This document shows, one piece after another, positions 35,890-47,462 of a stretch of DNA of 64,000 nt. The position numbers and the translations under genes are program-made. The DNA lies in assembly GCF_022201045.2 (NCBI RefSeq), contig NC_068563.1, positions 29,981,001 through 30,045,000 of the forward strand, written 5' to 3'. The DNA is from Citrus sinensis. Lineage: Eukaryota; Streptophyta; Magnoliopsida; Sapindales; Rutaceae. A model generated the notes under the pieces. The model worked only from the letters and a program-made list of their open reading frames with translations. It ran no database searches and had not been told where the DNA came from. Numbering within the stretch: the first letter of the stretch is position 1; every line of letters begins with the position of its first letter.

Positions 35890-36249
35890 TGCTCTTCGCT
35901 TTCTTTGAGGTGTATATTATAGGATTGGGATGTGTAATATTGATAATACTACAGCTCTGCATATATAGGAAAAAATCTGCACCAGAATAACAGAATCTCG
36001 ATCAATGGCCAAGATTGACTGCTGGAAAAACAATAATGATAAGGTTGTGATTGTACCATTGTCGTTATCCCACAATTCACCTCAGCCCTTAATATAGAGA
36101 AAATCACGCGTATCAGCTAGATATGTTCCGGAAGGTTTCATTTGATCCTTTGATGCTGGTGAGCGAGCGTCCAAATTTCAAACTACAGCTTTCCGGCCAA
36201 GACTAAATCCGTCGAGGCATTAAGTCGAACGGTTTGGGGTTTTCATCAA
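35890..36249. other. upstream of PSY precursor A
   Basis: Presumed promoter of the minus-strand PSY-A gene; apart from the TATA-like site no motif stands out. A MITE begins at 36250. Confidence 0.4.
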
Positions 36250-36421
36250 GGATCAGGATCCTGAACTGATTTTCATATGAGCAAATTATGTTAATATAAT
36301 TGATGGTTAATAAATTTAAAAAAAAATAGTTAAATCATAATCATTCACTAATATTAAAACACAAGTGGCACAAGATTTGTAAAAGATCAAAAGTGTTCAG
36401 ATCAGGAGAGGATCATGATTC
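36250..36421. mobile_element. Mutator-like MITE, family 2 copy c (inverted)
   Basis: Inverted relative to the copies at 11848 and 17571. Ends GGATCAGGATCC and the complement of GAATCATGATCC. Flanks TTTCATCAA (36241-36249) and TTTTATCAA (36422-36430) agree at 8 of 9 bases, giving a 9-bp TSD. It sits between the two PSY genes. Confidence 0.65.
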
Positions 36422-36430
36422 TTTTATCAA

Positions 36431-37646
36431 ACATATTTATTTCTATCTTACAAAAATGAGTGGAGAATGTACATTTTTTATGCAAATGTGGCAACTGTTC
36501 CTTAGATCATATTCACCTCCATGTGCACATAAATTATGGGTGGACACATGTCGTTAGATTGAGTGTCCAAAGCAAAATTCTAAATTCATATCACTCATCG
36601 TTTATAAATAGAGACATATCTCTAAGAAAAAAGAGATCTTTAGCCTCCAAAAGTAATGTTCATACTTAGAGAGAGAAACACATTTTCTCCATTTTTCCTC
36701 TTTATTTAATCTTGATTAAACAATAACTTGTGCGTCAAAGTGCTTTTTTTAGATACTCACCCATGTGGATTCGAGGCCAATGATTGTAACAAGTTCTCCA
36801 CAAATCAAAAATACGACTGAAGGTAAATTCCAGCCCCTTCACTCTTGCATTTTATTTAACTTCACGACTCTTTTTGGATACTGATACTGATATGAGAATT
36901 ATTAACCATTAGTGCAAATATATTTACTTCACATATGAAGAAAAAAGCAAATTCTTGGCAAATGGTTTGCAATGAATGAGAAAGTGATTAATATTACCTC
37001 GTAATGGACCTTAAGTAGACAAATTTTTTAAGGATATATTACGTAAAGCACGAGGTAAATTTGTGAAGATAAAAAAGAGTATTTTCAGCTAATCGAATTA
37101 ATTCTTTAAAAAATTTCAAACATAAAAAAGAAATAACTCCTTAAAAGAACTTCAATCTTTACTCCCACAACTCAAAATTCGAATTTTGTTCGATAGAGTA
37201 AAAAATATTTTTTTTTTCACCTCCATAAGTTCAACTTTAAAAGGTAAAATGGCATTAATTAAAAAAGTTATTTCTGGCGGCAGCGTAGTAAAGTCATACC
37301 AAATTAATTGGCACTGAGATGACACTAGTCACATAGATCAAGTCCGCAGAGTGAAGTAAATTTGAATATTGAAGTGCAGCCTTTTAAATTTTAACTATGG
37401 GCACACGACAATTGGTAAACTTACTGATTTATTTTCTTCTCTATGATCGGCATAGTTGGTATTCGATAACACACAAAGAGTTAGAGCGTACGTTTTATTT
37501 GGTACATAAAACGAAGACACTGTGTATCAGCTCCCTTGCACAAGCCAAAACGGGAGCATGTGACTTGTACATTATTTATGCATACATTTTTTTTTTCCCT
37601 ATGATGGTCAAGAAGTAATTAAAGCATGCATCACGAGGCATGTTTC
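36431..37646. other. spacer between the PSY genes
   Basis: AT-rich DNA with short, domain-free open frames (36460-36669, 37397-37618). The part adjoining 37647 is the 3' region of PSY-B. Confidence 0.4.
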
Positions 37647-38730
37647 TCAGCCTTTCCGGCCACCGCCACCTCTGCCGCCCCTCGAGGGAGGATCATGCCC
37701 GTGGTTCGCCGATGGCTCACCGTAATCAGCGAGGTTCGCCGTCAAAGACCTTCTTGATCCCATGGCTACCATCTCATCATGGTTCCCTGTTAATTAGATG
37801 CAACCGGTAATAAGATATTTGTCTCACTAAGCTTAACAATAATATATTTTAGCAGTCCTCATTTTTGTTTTAAAAAAAACAAAATTAAAATATCTCCATA
37901 GTTACTTCTGTTGGAATTAAAATTACCGTCACTTTTTCAAAGGCAAAAGGGTATTATATTTTTACCACCGCTCATCGACAGGTAATCTTTTACACTAACA
38001 CTAACACTAACATACGTAAATGATAGTCAAATTTTTTAAGTCAGTTTTGGAAGCATGAGAACTCTTACGGACTAAAGGGGAATTTTAATTACCCCTTAAT
38101 ATAACAAGAGTTGTTGATGATTTAAAACAAACACCGCAGATTTAATTAAATCATTGAAAAATGAGCTAAACTATGCATTTGTAGATGAAGCAAGGACAGT
38201 CTCTTGTGGAAGTATAATTCAATATAGTAATAGAAAATAGAAAATCTAGGCGACCAAATTGAAAGAATCTAGCTGGCTGGCTTATTGTATCTGCACGCAG
38301 TACAATACAGCCCTCACCAAAACGTTTATGATCATTCACGCATGCACACTTGATTAAAACGCAAATAATTATGCTTAATTAAAGAGGATTAAATGGGCAT
38401 GTAGCTAGAAATAGAAATGTTTAAACACTTCTTTTTAAGATATAAAAGCATTTTTTAATCCTTTTCTGCAACTTTGCAAGTGTTGAACAGGTACACTAAT
38501 GCCAAAAATTATATGGTTCAAACACGAACTTTGAAGGATAGGATACGCATGTGAAAAGAAGAAGAAACAAATAAATGCATGAACTTGTTTCGATGAAACG
38601 ACTAATATCGAGAGCCCTAAAAGGCAAAAGCAGAAGCAAATTACATACCTGAAATGAAAAGAGTGTTTCTTGCAGAAGCAAAAGCAAGCAAAAGATAGAA
38701 ACAAAACCAAACTCCAATTCCACACCCCAT
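37647..38730 (-). CDS. PSY1: PSY-type tyrosine-sulfated peptide precursor B (PSY1-like)
   Basis: Two exons, 38730-38649 and 37786-37647, joined through a GT-AG phase-1 intron of 862 bases, encode 73 residues. Neither exon is obvious as an open frame, so the gene is easy to miss. The N-terminus (MGCGIGVWFCFYLLLAFASA) is a signal peptide. The core DYGEPSANHGHDPPSRG (48-64) is very close to the PSY1 peptide pattern DYGDPSANxxHDP; Tyr49 is the expected sulfation site. A Gly/Arg tail (GGRGGGGRKG) follows. SARNTLFISGNHDEMVAM parallels gene A. A TATA box (CTATAAA, 38806-38800) and a G-box (CACGTGGC, 38842-38849) lie upstream. PSY1 orthology is supported by its place between SelT-like and 2OG-oxygenase genes, as at At5g58650. 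Confidence 0.87.
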
Positions 38731-39441
38731 CTCTGCTTATTAATTTGCTGGTGACTTGTGGTTGTTTATGCGAATGCGGTGGATACAGAAGAGAGGCCAT
38801 TTATAGGCGTGGGGCATGAGCCACAGCCCGGAGCCTAGAAACACGTGGCAGAAATAAAGCCAATTTTAAGAGTTGACGATTGCAAAATAGTGGGTGCACG
38901 TTCGATGCATGAATTGTTCAATTCATATTGGCATCTCAGCCGTCCATTCTTCAGTCAACGAGGGCTCTTCTCGCCTCCTTTTCTTGAAAAGGACAAGGCG
39001 TTGGCTTGTTATACGAAAAAAGTCATCGTGATATAATGTGAAAGCGGAAATTAATATAAAGGAAAGGACACCGGGATCCCCTAGCTTCGTTGTTAAGCTC
39101 TCAAAATACAAGGTTAAATTCTCAAATGAACAAGAAGACCTCCCCTTCTCGTTATGAATTCTATTTATTCGATGAAAATGAGAGCATTAACATAAACGTC
39201 CTCAATGATAATGCACTATCACCCTCAATATAGGTTTGTTCCATTGAACTCTTAGGAAGATAATTGTCTAAAAAATAAACAGTTATATTCATCTTCTCAA
39301 AACAAAAATGAACATCCAAAGTTTCTTTCATTGGTGAATTTTATTTAATAATTAGATGCATATAGGGTTACTGAGGTTAAAGTGCCATACTGCTTTAATG
39401 TCCTCGAATATGAAGTACTTTCCTTATCTAAACACTGTAGG
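38731..39441. other. PSY-B promoter and intergenic DNA
   Basis: Carries the TATA and G-box sites noted for PSY-B. Beyond about 39000 it is AT-rich with nothing recognised. Confidence 0.4.
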
Positions 39442-40189
39442 TAGGGATGCCAAATGATCTTAAATCCTGATCCTGAACTATTTAGGATGATATTAGTTGG
39501 TATTTTATGGCCGAATTTTAAAAGCAGGTGGGATTTGGGACTTAAAAAAATCCCAATTTAATGTGTGGGAAGGGACCAGGATCTAAGTCGCGGGTCCCGT
39601 TTGTCATATGTAATTTTTAGAAAAAATACTATATTAATAAAATTAAAAGTAAGTAAAATTAAACTAATGGTTAATCAATAGTGATTCAAATAGCATTACA
39701 ACAATATACTCTAGGTCTAAGTAACAAACACAATCCCATTTGTTGTATTATTTTTAGTTTAATTAAATAAATTTAAAACAAAAATATTAAACTGGAAACC
39801 TAAAAGTATTTTAACCTAAAACTAAAACACAGCCGCGTGTTGCTCATCCTCAATTTTTGCTCGCCTTCAGCCACCTCATCTGGCATTTCGGTAAGTTTGT
39901 ATTTGACTTCTCTTTCTTTATATTTGAATATAATTGTATTGGAATTTTTATTATTTTTTCAAATAGATTGTATTTGATTCATAAATTAAGTTGATTGTTT
40001 ATTGCTTGCTTTTCGGAAATATCATTGTTTATTATTAATTAAATGGGATATTTAGGACATTCGGGCCATTTGGTCCGGGACGGTATTTTGAGTGGTTTGG
40101 GATTGGCCCAATTTTTTCTCCTATTTTTACTACTTGAGACCGGACCAGGATTGTCAAATCCGGACCATCCTAGATCATTGCCATCTCTA
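39442..40189. mobile_element. probable hAT-like non-autonomous element
   Basis: Begins TAGGGATGCCAAATGATCTT and ends in the complement of TAGAGATGGCAATGATCTAG, termini of the hAT TAGGGATGGCAA type. G-rich GGACCGGGATC-like subterminal repeats occur at both ends. No clear 8-bp TSD remains and there is no transposase frame; the open frame at 40043-40246 is fortuitous. Confidence 0.45.
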
Positions 40190-43167
40190 AACTTAACTAA
40201 TTATAATAAAATAGGGTCTGGATGGTGGAGTCTAATTGTCATTTAAAATAATTTTAAGATTCCGATTGTTCTTCAATAATAAAAATCTGGATTGCCTCTT
40301 ATATATGCTATTGGCAAAATAATACGTAAGAACTTACAATTATGAGTGCTTTTAAATTTAAAGAGATTTGTTTTTGCTTTCTACCTGAACTTTGATCTCT
40401 ACCATCAAAAGTCAGAAACTCTTGACTTTTTTATCACTACAGCTTTGTCCATGATTGTGATGCTTGCCAAACACTAAACACACGGTGGATAAATGATCAT
40501 TTTACTTTGATATCGACTTTCAAGCATGTTGTTTCCTTTTTGGGTAATGGGTTCATCGTATATAGGGGTGTTAAGCCATTGGGAGTCAAAAATAATTATT
40601 GTTTAAAGAGTAATTTAGGAAATTTTAATCCCACCCAAAATCTTACAAGTAAAAAATATCAAATAAATAATAAACAGAAAAATAGATAGAGAATAAAATC
40701 AATCACGGAAAACTTATATCCTGGAAAAAAATCACTGCCGCCAAGGATGATGAAAGAAAAATTTATTATGTGAAAAATTATTACAATCATTTTAGTATTC
40801 TTCTCACGCACAAAATTTCAATAACGCTCAATTTTTCAATGAATCTACTGTTTCTCTCGCATTAAAAATTGTCTATTTGTAGGAGAAGTATTTCTTTTCT
40901 TATATTTGTTGTACTTCTTCTTAAATAAGTCAGATTCCAAAAAAAAAAAATTTATTTCTTAAATAGGAATCCTAATAAATTAAAAAATATTATAAGAAAT
41001 CTTTATTGAAAAATAAACATATTTCCTAAGAGTGATTAAAGAGCCATTAGCTCACACGATGAGCAGTAATATTGTCATAAAAATATACGTGACAGAAGAA
41101 AGAACGTGAAATTACATTATTAAACCCCGCACCTGGCATCGATCAATCAGTTTGGTCAAATAATTTCTTTAAAGGACATAATTATTCTCAATTAAGGTGT
41201 TTGTCATTTCATTAGTTATTTTTTAAGTTTTATTTCTTAATTACATGCATGTTGCGTATTATCTATAATCCAAAAACAAAGACCTTGTGCTGAAATCTTA
41301 GTCTAATTAAACAAGGGTTATGTAGGACGTGAGTATGGTTTGGTTAATGTGGCATAACGTTTGCATACGGTATCAGTTTATTCGTACGCCACTTAAAAGT
41401 TTTTGAAGAGTTTTACAAAACCCATATCTAGATTTTTTTTTTCCTTCCTTTTATCCCCTCACACTTCATGTGTTTCAGTCATTTTGGCCACAACGTTTAT
41501 CTTCTTCTTGTTGGATCTATTTGTCACATATTATGGACTGACATAAATATTTTTATTATTTTTTATGTTTTATCGAATTAATACGTGATTAATGTCAAAT
41601 ATTAATGAATAATTCCGATGGACTCATTTATTAAGTTATCAAATAGTATGTTAATTAGTCCAATTTTATCATACCCTATATAGTAATATTTTAGCTTATA
41701 ATGGGATAGGCAACTTTGTACTAACCTATGAAAGATCTATACACTCAATCATAATATTTGAGTGACTTCAGTCTATTGGGAGTTCATTGTTCACAAATCT
41801 AGAGTAAGAGTACAATGCACCTCTCTCTCACTTTCTTTGGCGATTGAGTGTATGTGCAATGCATGAGGAGCTTGATTTGCAGTTGAGATCGAAGCTAAAA
41901 TTGCTACAAATCAGAAGAAGAAAACACTTGATTCACGGGCAAGAAGCAAGCTGAACAGCAAGCCTTGAATTTATGGCCAATCAAAGTGAATCTGAAATTT
42001 TTGCCTAATGCATGTGTTTACTTGGAAATGCAAGATCAAAGGTCGATTTCAGCACTTCTGTCATTCTGTTCCAATTGCTCGTTTTAAGTATTAAGTGTTT
42101 GGTCTTCTTCAACCTTTCTTTCAAGTCGACCTTTCAATTCACATTCTCGATGGCCTTTGCCAAAGATTTTTTTAGGGGGGAAAAAAAAAAAACCGTCGGT
42201 AGGAGCCTGGAGTGGAGTCTGTACGTTGCAAGTTACTGTTGGCTCCATTCTAAATTGCAATGATCATGACTCGGGACCGAAACCATTTAAGTTTGTCAAC
42301 TTGCTTATTTGTCGTGGACACCATTTTGTAATATGATGATTAGCTACCAAAAGCAACATTTAGATCACAGAACAGACGCTATGTATGCCATCAGCAATAA
42401 ATTTTCTATAAACTAATCATCCGGTGACTGAAAGGCCGGGGTTTGTCAGTTCTAGTTTTGCACCATATTTAGTGACTGATACATTCCATAATGGAATTGT
42501 TTTCCTGTATCAGAGTCAAAACTAATTTGAAGTCTCCCTCAACCCACCAAATATGCTGCTGCCTTTCACGGAAGGCTAGGACTAGAAGCACTATCTTAGT
42601 GCAGTGCTTTCACTAGAGTGAATTGTTACACTGTTTCGCCTTTGATGGCACTTGGCTTGTTCGAGTACCATGAATATGCATTATGCAATCGCAATCATAT
42701 GACTTCACAAGCCTCCAAAAGTGTCAAATAAACAGGGGTTTTGGCGTTTTACCCATCACAATCGACATGCAACCAACCTACTCTTGAACTAAGTCATCAA
42801 ATTTCCTTAATAGCAAAATAAGATTGACCGTGGCCAAACAAAGTACACATAACCATCAACTGATCCACTACTGAGATCACTCATGCTTATTAAACTGAAA
42901 ACCAAGTCCTAATAGAAACAAATGAGGTTACTTAAGCAGAAGTTTCCATTACAGATATGTTCAAATACAATCCGAACCCATTAGAATATAAGCAGGTGCT
43001 TCAGTAATGAATAGAGGTTAAGATAATAAGTCACTCTAATGACTCGTGGTTACAGATGCCACACATCTTAGTTCCAACTTCAAACACCTCAAAATCCATC
43101 ATCGTCAAGAATTGTATATAATGGTAGATAAAATGCTCTTGCTACAAAAACAATTAGCGGGCTATCA
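40190..43167. other. intergenic DNA, no gene recognised
   Basis: AT-rich to about 41800, then more mixed. The stretch just below 43168 is the 3' UTR of the PHF5A gene. Short open frames (40507-40689, 42012-42263) have no domain. I looked for retrotransposon motifs and found none convincing. Confidence 0.4.
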
Positions 43168-43500
43168 TCATCTTTTCTTAAAACCATATTTCTTACGTTC
43201 GTAAAACAGGTCCGTTTTCGCACTGCCCAAATTGACAATTTTTGGACAACCATCCCTGTCCTTCTCTTGCTGTGTGCACTCTTTGCAGTAGTATGCATCA
43301 GAGATTCCCACCCCTCCACAGATGACACATCGACCCTGGAAGGAACCATAATTGCATTCATCACAGACTCGCACAAGGGTGCAAGGACGCACATAGGAAT
43401 CACAAATCACACACTTCCCATCACATTTCTCGCAGAGCCTTCCAATGGCTATCCCTGGTTGCTTCCTGCACATGATCAAATCAGGATGATGCTTGGCCAT
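43168..43500 (-). CDS. PHF5A: PHF5A / SF3b14b splicing factor
   Basis: A 110-residue protein, the fixed length of this family, in a single coding exon from [16 protein letters not shown]. It is a core subunit of the SF3b complex in U2 snRNP, helping to recognise the branch-point adenosine. The conserved Cys pairs that form its zinc knot are visible ([45 protein letters not shown]), as is the C-terminus [11 protein letters not shown] 5' UTR intron runs from 44038 (CAG|GTTAGT) to 43546 (TGCAG); coding exon 2 starts at 43545. The frame continues upstream but its first codons are in the leader, so the start is Met 43500. Corresponds to At2g30000 in my recollection. Confidence 0.97.
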   Translation of the reverse strand: MAKHHPDLIMCRKQPGIAIGRLCEKCDGKCVICDSYVRPCTLVRVCDECNYGSFQGRCVICGGVGISDAYYCKECTQQEKDRDGCPKIVNLGSAKTDLFYERKKYGFKKR

Positions 43501-44178
43501 GGTTTCTACGACAAAAAGCTGGTAGCTCCTATAAGTTCTTAGGACCTGCAGATATATCCACAATCAACAATGTTATGCTCACCAAATACCCAAACTTAAG
43601 ACGCAAAACGAGAGAGGGGGCTAAATTTATCAGAATTTTGATTCTATCTTGGAAAACAGCAAAAACCGATCACTAATTACGAAATTAAGCAGAAAAAATC
43701 AAACATTAGTAAAACAAACAGAACAGAACAAGATTATGTTCTTGTGGGCTTAAAAGCATTTTCAGGTCCCAACTCCACACCTATTAACTAATTAAGACCA
43801 ATTGTTTACTAAACAAATATGATCTAACTAATCAACTCCCACGCAATAACAAAATTACAAAACGTTTTAGGAACCAAAAGCTAAGTTTTATACTATTCTT
43901 TTATTGTTCTCCGCATCCTCAGCAGCAAAGGTATTACTTTAAATCAATCTACAAACAATTAATTAAAAACCCAAAATCTCACAAACAAAGGAAAATGAAA
44001 CAGAAGATTAACGCCAACAGGGTTTACTGGATACTAACCTGCACAGAAGACTCGAAGTCCAGATGCTAACGTCCGCTTGCTTGGAGAAGAAAATGTTGAG
44101 ATTGCTTCGAATCAGCAAAGAGAGGGTTTTGTAATATGTTGAAAAGAGCATTTTAGGGCTTATCATAAAAAAAAAAAA

Positions 44179-45761
44179 AGGTCATTTTTAGCGAACCCCC
44201 CAAAGGAAACTACTTTTAACACCGTACCCCAAAATCTTTTTCCTTATACCACCGCGCACCCAAATCGGCAAATTCTACCGTTAGCTTTAACGTTTGAGGG
44301 CATTCATGGTATTTCAGGTATTAGATTGAGAAAAATTTCAAAACTACACATATTTTCTTTTGTTCTTTTTTGGATCGCTTCTTCTCTTTATTCACGTAAA
44401 GCAACAAAATCCCAATTTGTTGCCGCCTCCTCTGCCATCACAATGGTTGTCAACGGTGAAGCTATAAGCTACCGCAATCTCTGTCATCACTAACAAAAAC
44501 AACCAACAGTGTGATTGAGTAAACTTTGAAATTTAGATCGACCTCTATAAGTTCGAGTTCTATCAAACACCTTTCTCTTTATAAATACATACTTTTATAT
44601 ATAGAAAGTAACTATTTGAACTCACTAAATTCTTCTCTACACCTATTTTAAAAGATAAATTTATTACTAAAAAATTTTAAAATTTAAAATTATCCTTTAG
44701 TAATATATTTTTCTCTCTACTTTACAATTGTGTATTCTCTCTCTACTCTCTATTTTACAAACTAAACACTCAATTTTGCCTTCTTTTGGATTTATTTTTT
44801 TGGTTTTTTTTAGTATATCATGATCTCTATTTTATACTTTCTATATATAAGAATTTTTTTTCTTGATTTTCATCAGCTTTTATGTTTGGCATAAATTAAT
44901 TTCTATATTTAGTGACTTTCATGGCTGATAAAAATTTGTTAATTTTCATTTTCAAATGACAGATTTTGTTTCTCTTAGTTAGTGATATCAATTATTTATA
45001 GGTAAAAGAATATATCTAAATGAATTAATGAGAATTTGTGAAATTGAGAAGAGAAAAAGAAGAAAAGGGTAATCAAATAAATTTTTAAAAATTATTTATA
45101 TAATAAAATTCTTAATTAAAAAGAGGGCATGGAAAGGAAATTAGTGGGTTCAAATAGTCCTGCTTTTATATATATTAGGATGCGAGTTGATTTTTCTTCC
45201 ACTAATTTATGAATATTGCTATTATTCTTTTAAATTTTATAATTCTTTCATACTAATTTATGGGTGAAGTTATTATTCTTCTAAATTTCTAAAAAATTGA
45301 TAAATATTAAATCAATTTTATTGTATCTCATAATAATAATAATCATCCTCAACTTATAAATAATAGCCCCCACACATAGAATCATATTTTGTGAGTTTGC
45401 ATGGTAATTTTGATAATTGACTTCTCTCCTACTAATTTGTGGATGAAGTTATTATTCTTTTAAATTTTTTATTTCTCTCTAACTAGTTTGTGGGTGGGTT
45501 ATTATTCTTCTTAATTTATAAGAACTTTGTGATTTTGTATGATCTTCGGTAGTTTGAACTACGCAGCGAATTCCAAAAAAGGAAAAAGCAAATGCTGGGC
45601 ATTGCGGACATTTCATTAAATTTGAACCAAGCTCAGTTAACTTGACGGCAAAAATAAACAGAATGGTCGCGCGCGGCGAGATAATGAAAAACTATTGGGG
45701 GCACCTTGGTATTTGTCGTTTCTTTTGGGCGTTATCTAAAAATTACCCAAGAAAGGGCGAG
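44179..45761. mobile_element. possible Mutator-like non-autonomous element
   Basis: The left end GGTCATTTTTAGCGAACCCC and the complement of the right end GGTAATTTTTAGATAACGCC are alike for about 60 bases (shared GTACCCCAAA/GTGCCCCCAA blocks further in). GGTAATTTTTAG-AAC-CCC is a common type of plant MULE terminus. The 1.58 kb interior is AT-rich without a transposase frame. The left edge lies in a poly-A run, which hides any TSD. Confidence 0.45.
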
Positions 45762-46804
45762 TTTTAGGGCGGTGTTAAGCTCGAAATCGAGAACACTCCA
45801 GATATGGACATTGGGCTTGTAAACTTGGCCCCATCAATTTAGGATTTAGTTGGGTCAAGCTGGGCCCTAGCCCAACGTTAAATATTTGTTTAAACATCTG
45901 ATCAGCGTGGAGTTGACCAAATATTTTTTACGAGTACATTTTTCATTTTTAACTTCTTCCCTCCATCAATTTTTGGCTAAAACTGTATTTGATCAAAGAT
46001 TTTAATACTATGTATCATGTTTTCGAAATGTTTAACAATTTTTAGACATTGTGGGTACTAACCAGTTCAATCGACGAGGTGATCATAAATGAGTTTAACA
46101 CCTTAGTCACTTGAATTTGAGTAATAGTATGAGCTAATGAAATTATTTTTCATAAAAGCAATTAGAATAACTAACTATATTTGTCCAATTCTTTGTATTT
46201 ATTTCAAATATTTTTTTATTAAAAAAAAAAAGATATGAAAACTAACAGTATTTTCGCAGTTCTTTGTACATATTCTTTAGTTTTAAAAAAATGTCTGCTC
46301 AATAACTTAATTTCTCAACTTTGGCTCAAAACTTTTATGATTTTTGAATTTAGTGGCTGCTAGTATCCATGGCAGTATGCAATTGAATGGTAATAGCTAG
46401 GAAGATACAGTGGTGGAGAGGTACCATAGAGGACCTTTTTTTTCTTTTTTCTTTTTAGTTATTATTAGAGATGTGTTGTTACTAATCACTCATTATTGAT
46501 TTATAATTCTCTTATGATATAAGTTTCTCTATAATAAATTTTAAGTTTTTATTTAAGTAGTGATTATACGATAAGAAAATAAAAATAATTAAATCTTAAC
46601 TACACGTTATTCTAAATATAAAAATGACACCAAAATCTTAGAAAGTTGAAAAGAGGATCTTAACTTCTTATTATCAAGGCGCCAATTGATCTACATCTCA
46701 TAGTCGTCACTTACCACATGGCGATTACAATCACCAACACCGTGAGCTAGCACCATATCAACGTACTAATTAATAATTCCTTAAAAACTTTAACATGTCA
46801 TATA
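45762..46804. other. AT-rich intergenic DNA
   Basis: No gene, RNA or defined repeat recognised. Confidence 0.4.
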
Positions 46805-46813
46805 TATTACTAA

Positions 46814-46977
46814 GAGAAATTCTATAATATGTTAGAAATACTATGTTAGTCGTATAACAAACAATGATGTTGTAACTTATGTACATTTATTTTGAAAAAT
46901 TACTATGTAAGTGATGATTATATATATCGTATATAATAATTGATTGTATTATCTCTAATATATTATAGAATTCCTCC
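46814..46977. mobile_element. MITE, family 3 copy b
   Basis: A 164-bp element with arms GAGAAATTCTATAATATGTT and the complement of GGAGGAATTCTATAATATAT. The flanks TATTACTAA (46805-46813) and TATTACTGA (46978-46986) match at 8 of 9 positions. The interior matches 15586-15766. Confidence 0.65.
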
Positions 46978-47330
46978 TATTACTGATCGATCAATTAATG
47001 AAGACCTCTTTGCTTGTAACAATTAATAAATGAATATATATAAAAAATAAAATAAAAATTATATGGTGGAGATATCCTCCTTTTATTAAAATGAGGTACA
47101 CACTAAAATATAAAATTTTCTATTAATGGCATGTCGAATTATATATATATATATATATATATGTATAATTTCAGCGCTACAGGCGCTTGTCGGTTGTATT
47201 AATTATTATAGCATGTAGCTGGTTAATAATTCTCAGTACGGGACCTGAAAACCAAGTTTTATTTTGTAGGAAACATCCAACTCCTCCACACCCATGGAAT
47301 GCCATACACAATACACATGAAGTAAATAGA

Positions 47331-47391
47331 GACACGTGTCAACATATGAATAAAAACGGACATAGGCCCTCAACAAGTCTTCTATTTATAC
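47331..47391 (+). promoter_or_regulatory. core promoter of the 2OG dioxygenase gene
   Basis: A perfect 10-bp palindrome, GACACGTGTC (47331-47340), contains a G-box and two overlapping ABRE cores (ACGTGTC). A TATA-like CTATTTATAC follows at about 47382-47391, roughly 75 bases before the ATG at 47463. The spacing fits a short promoter, suggesting bZIP/bHLH or ABA control; this is inference. Confidence 0.55.
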
Positions 47392-47462
47392 ACACCCACA
47401 CAAACACGCTCTCTACGATTTGTCTCTCCGAAAACAAGAACAAGTTTGGAAAGCAAAAGAAA

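Noticed and set aside
39442-40246. Open frame 40043-40246 as a gene
   Set aside because: Made of the G-rich terminal repeat of a hAT-like element.
43267-43542. 91-codon plus-strand frame over PHF5A
   Set aside because: Antisense to a fully conserved gene.
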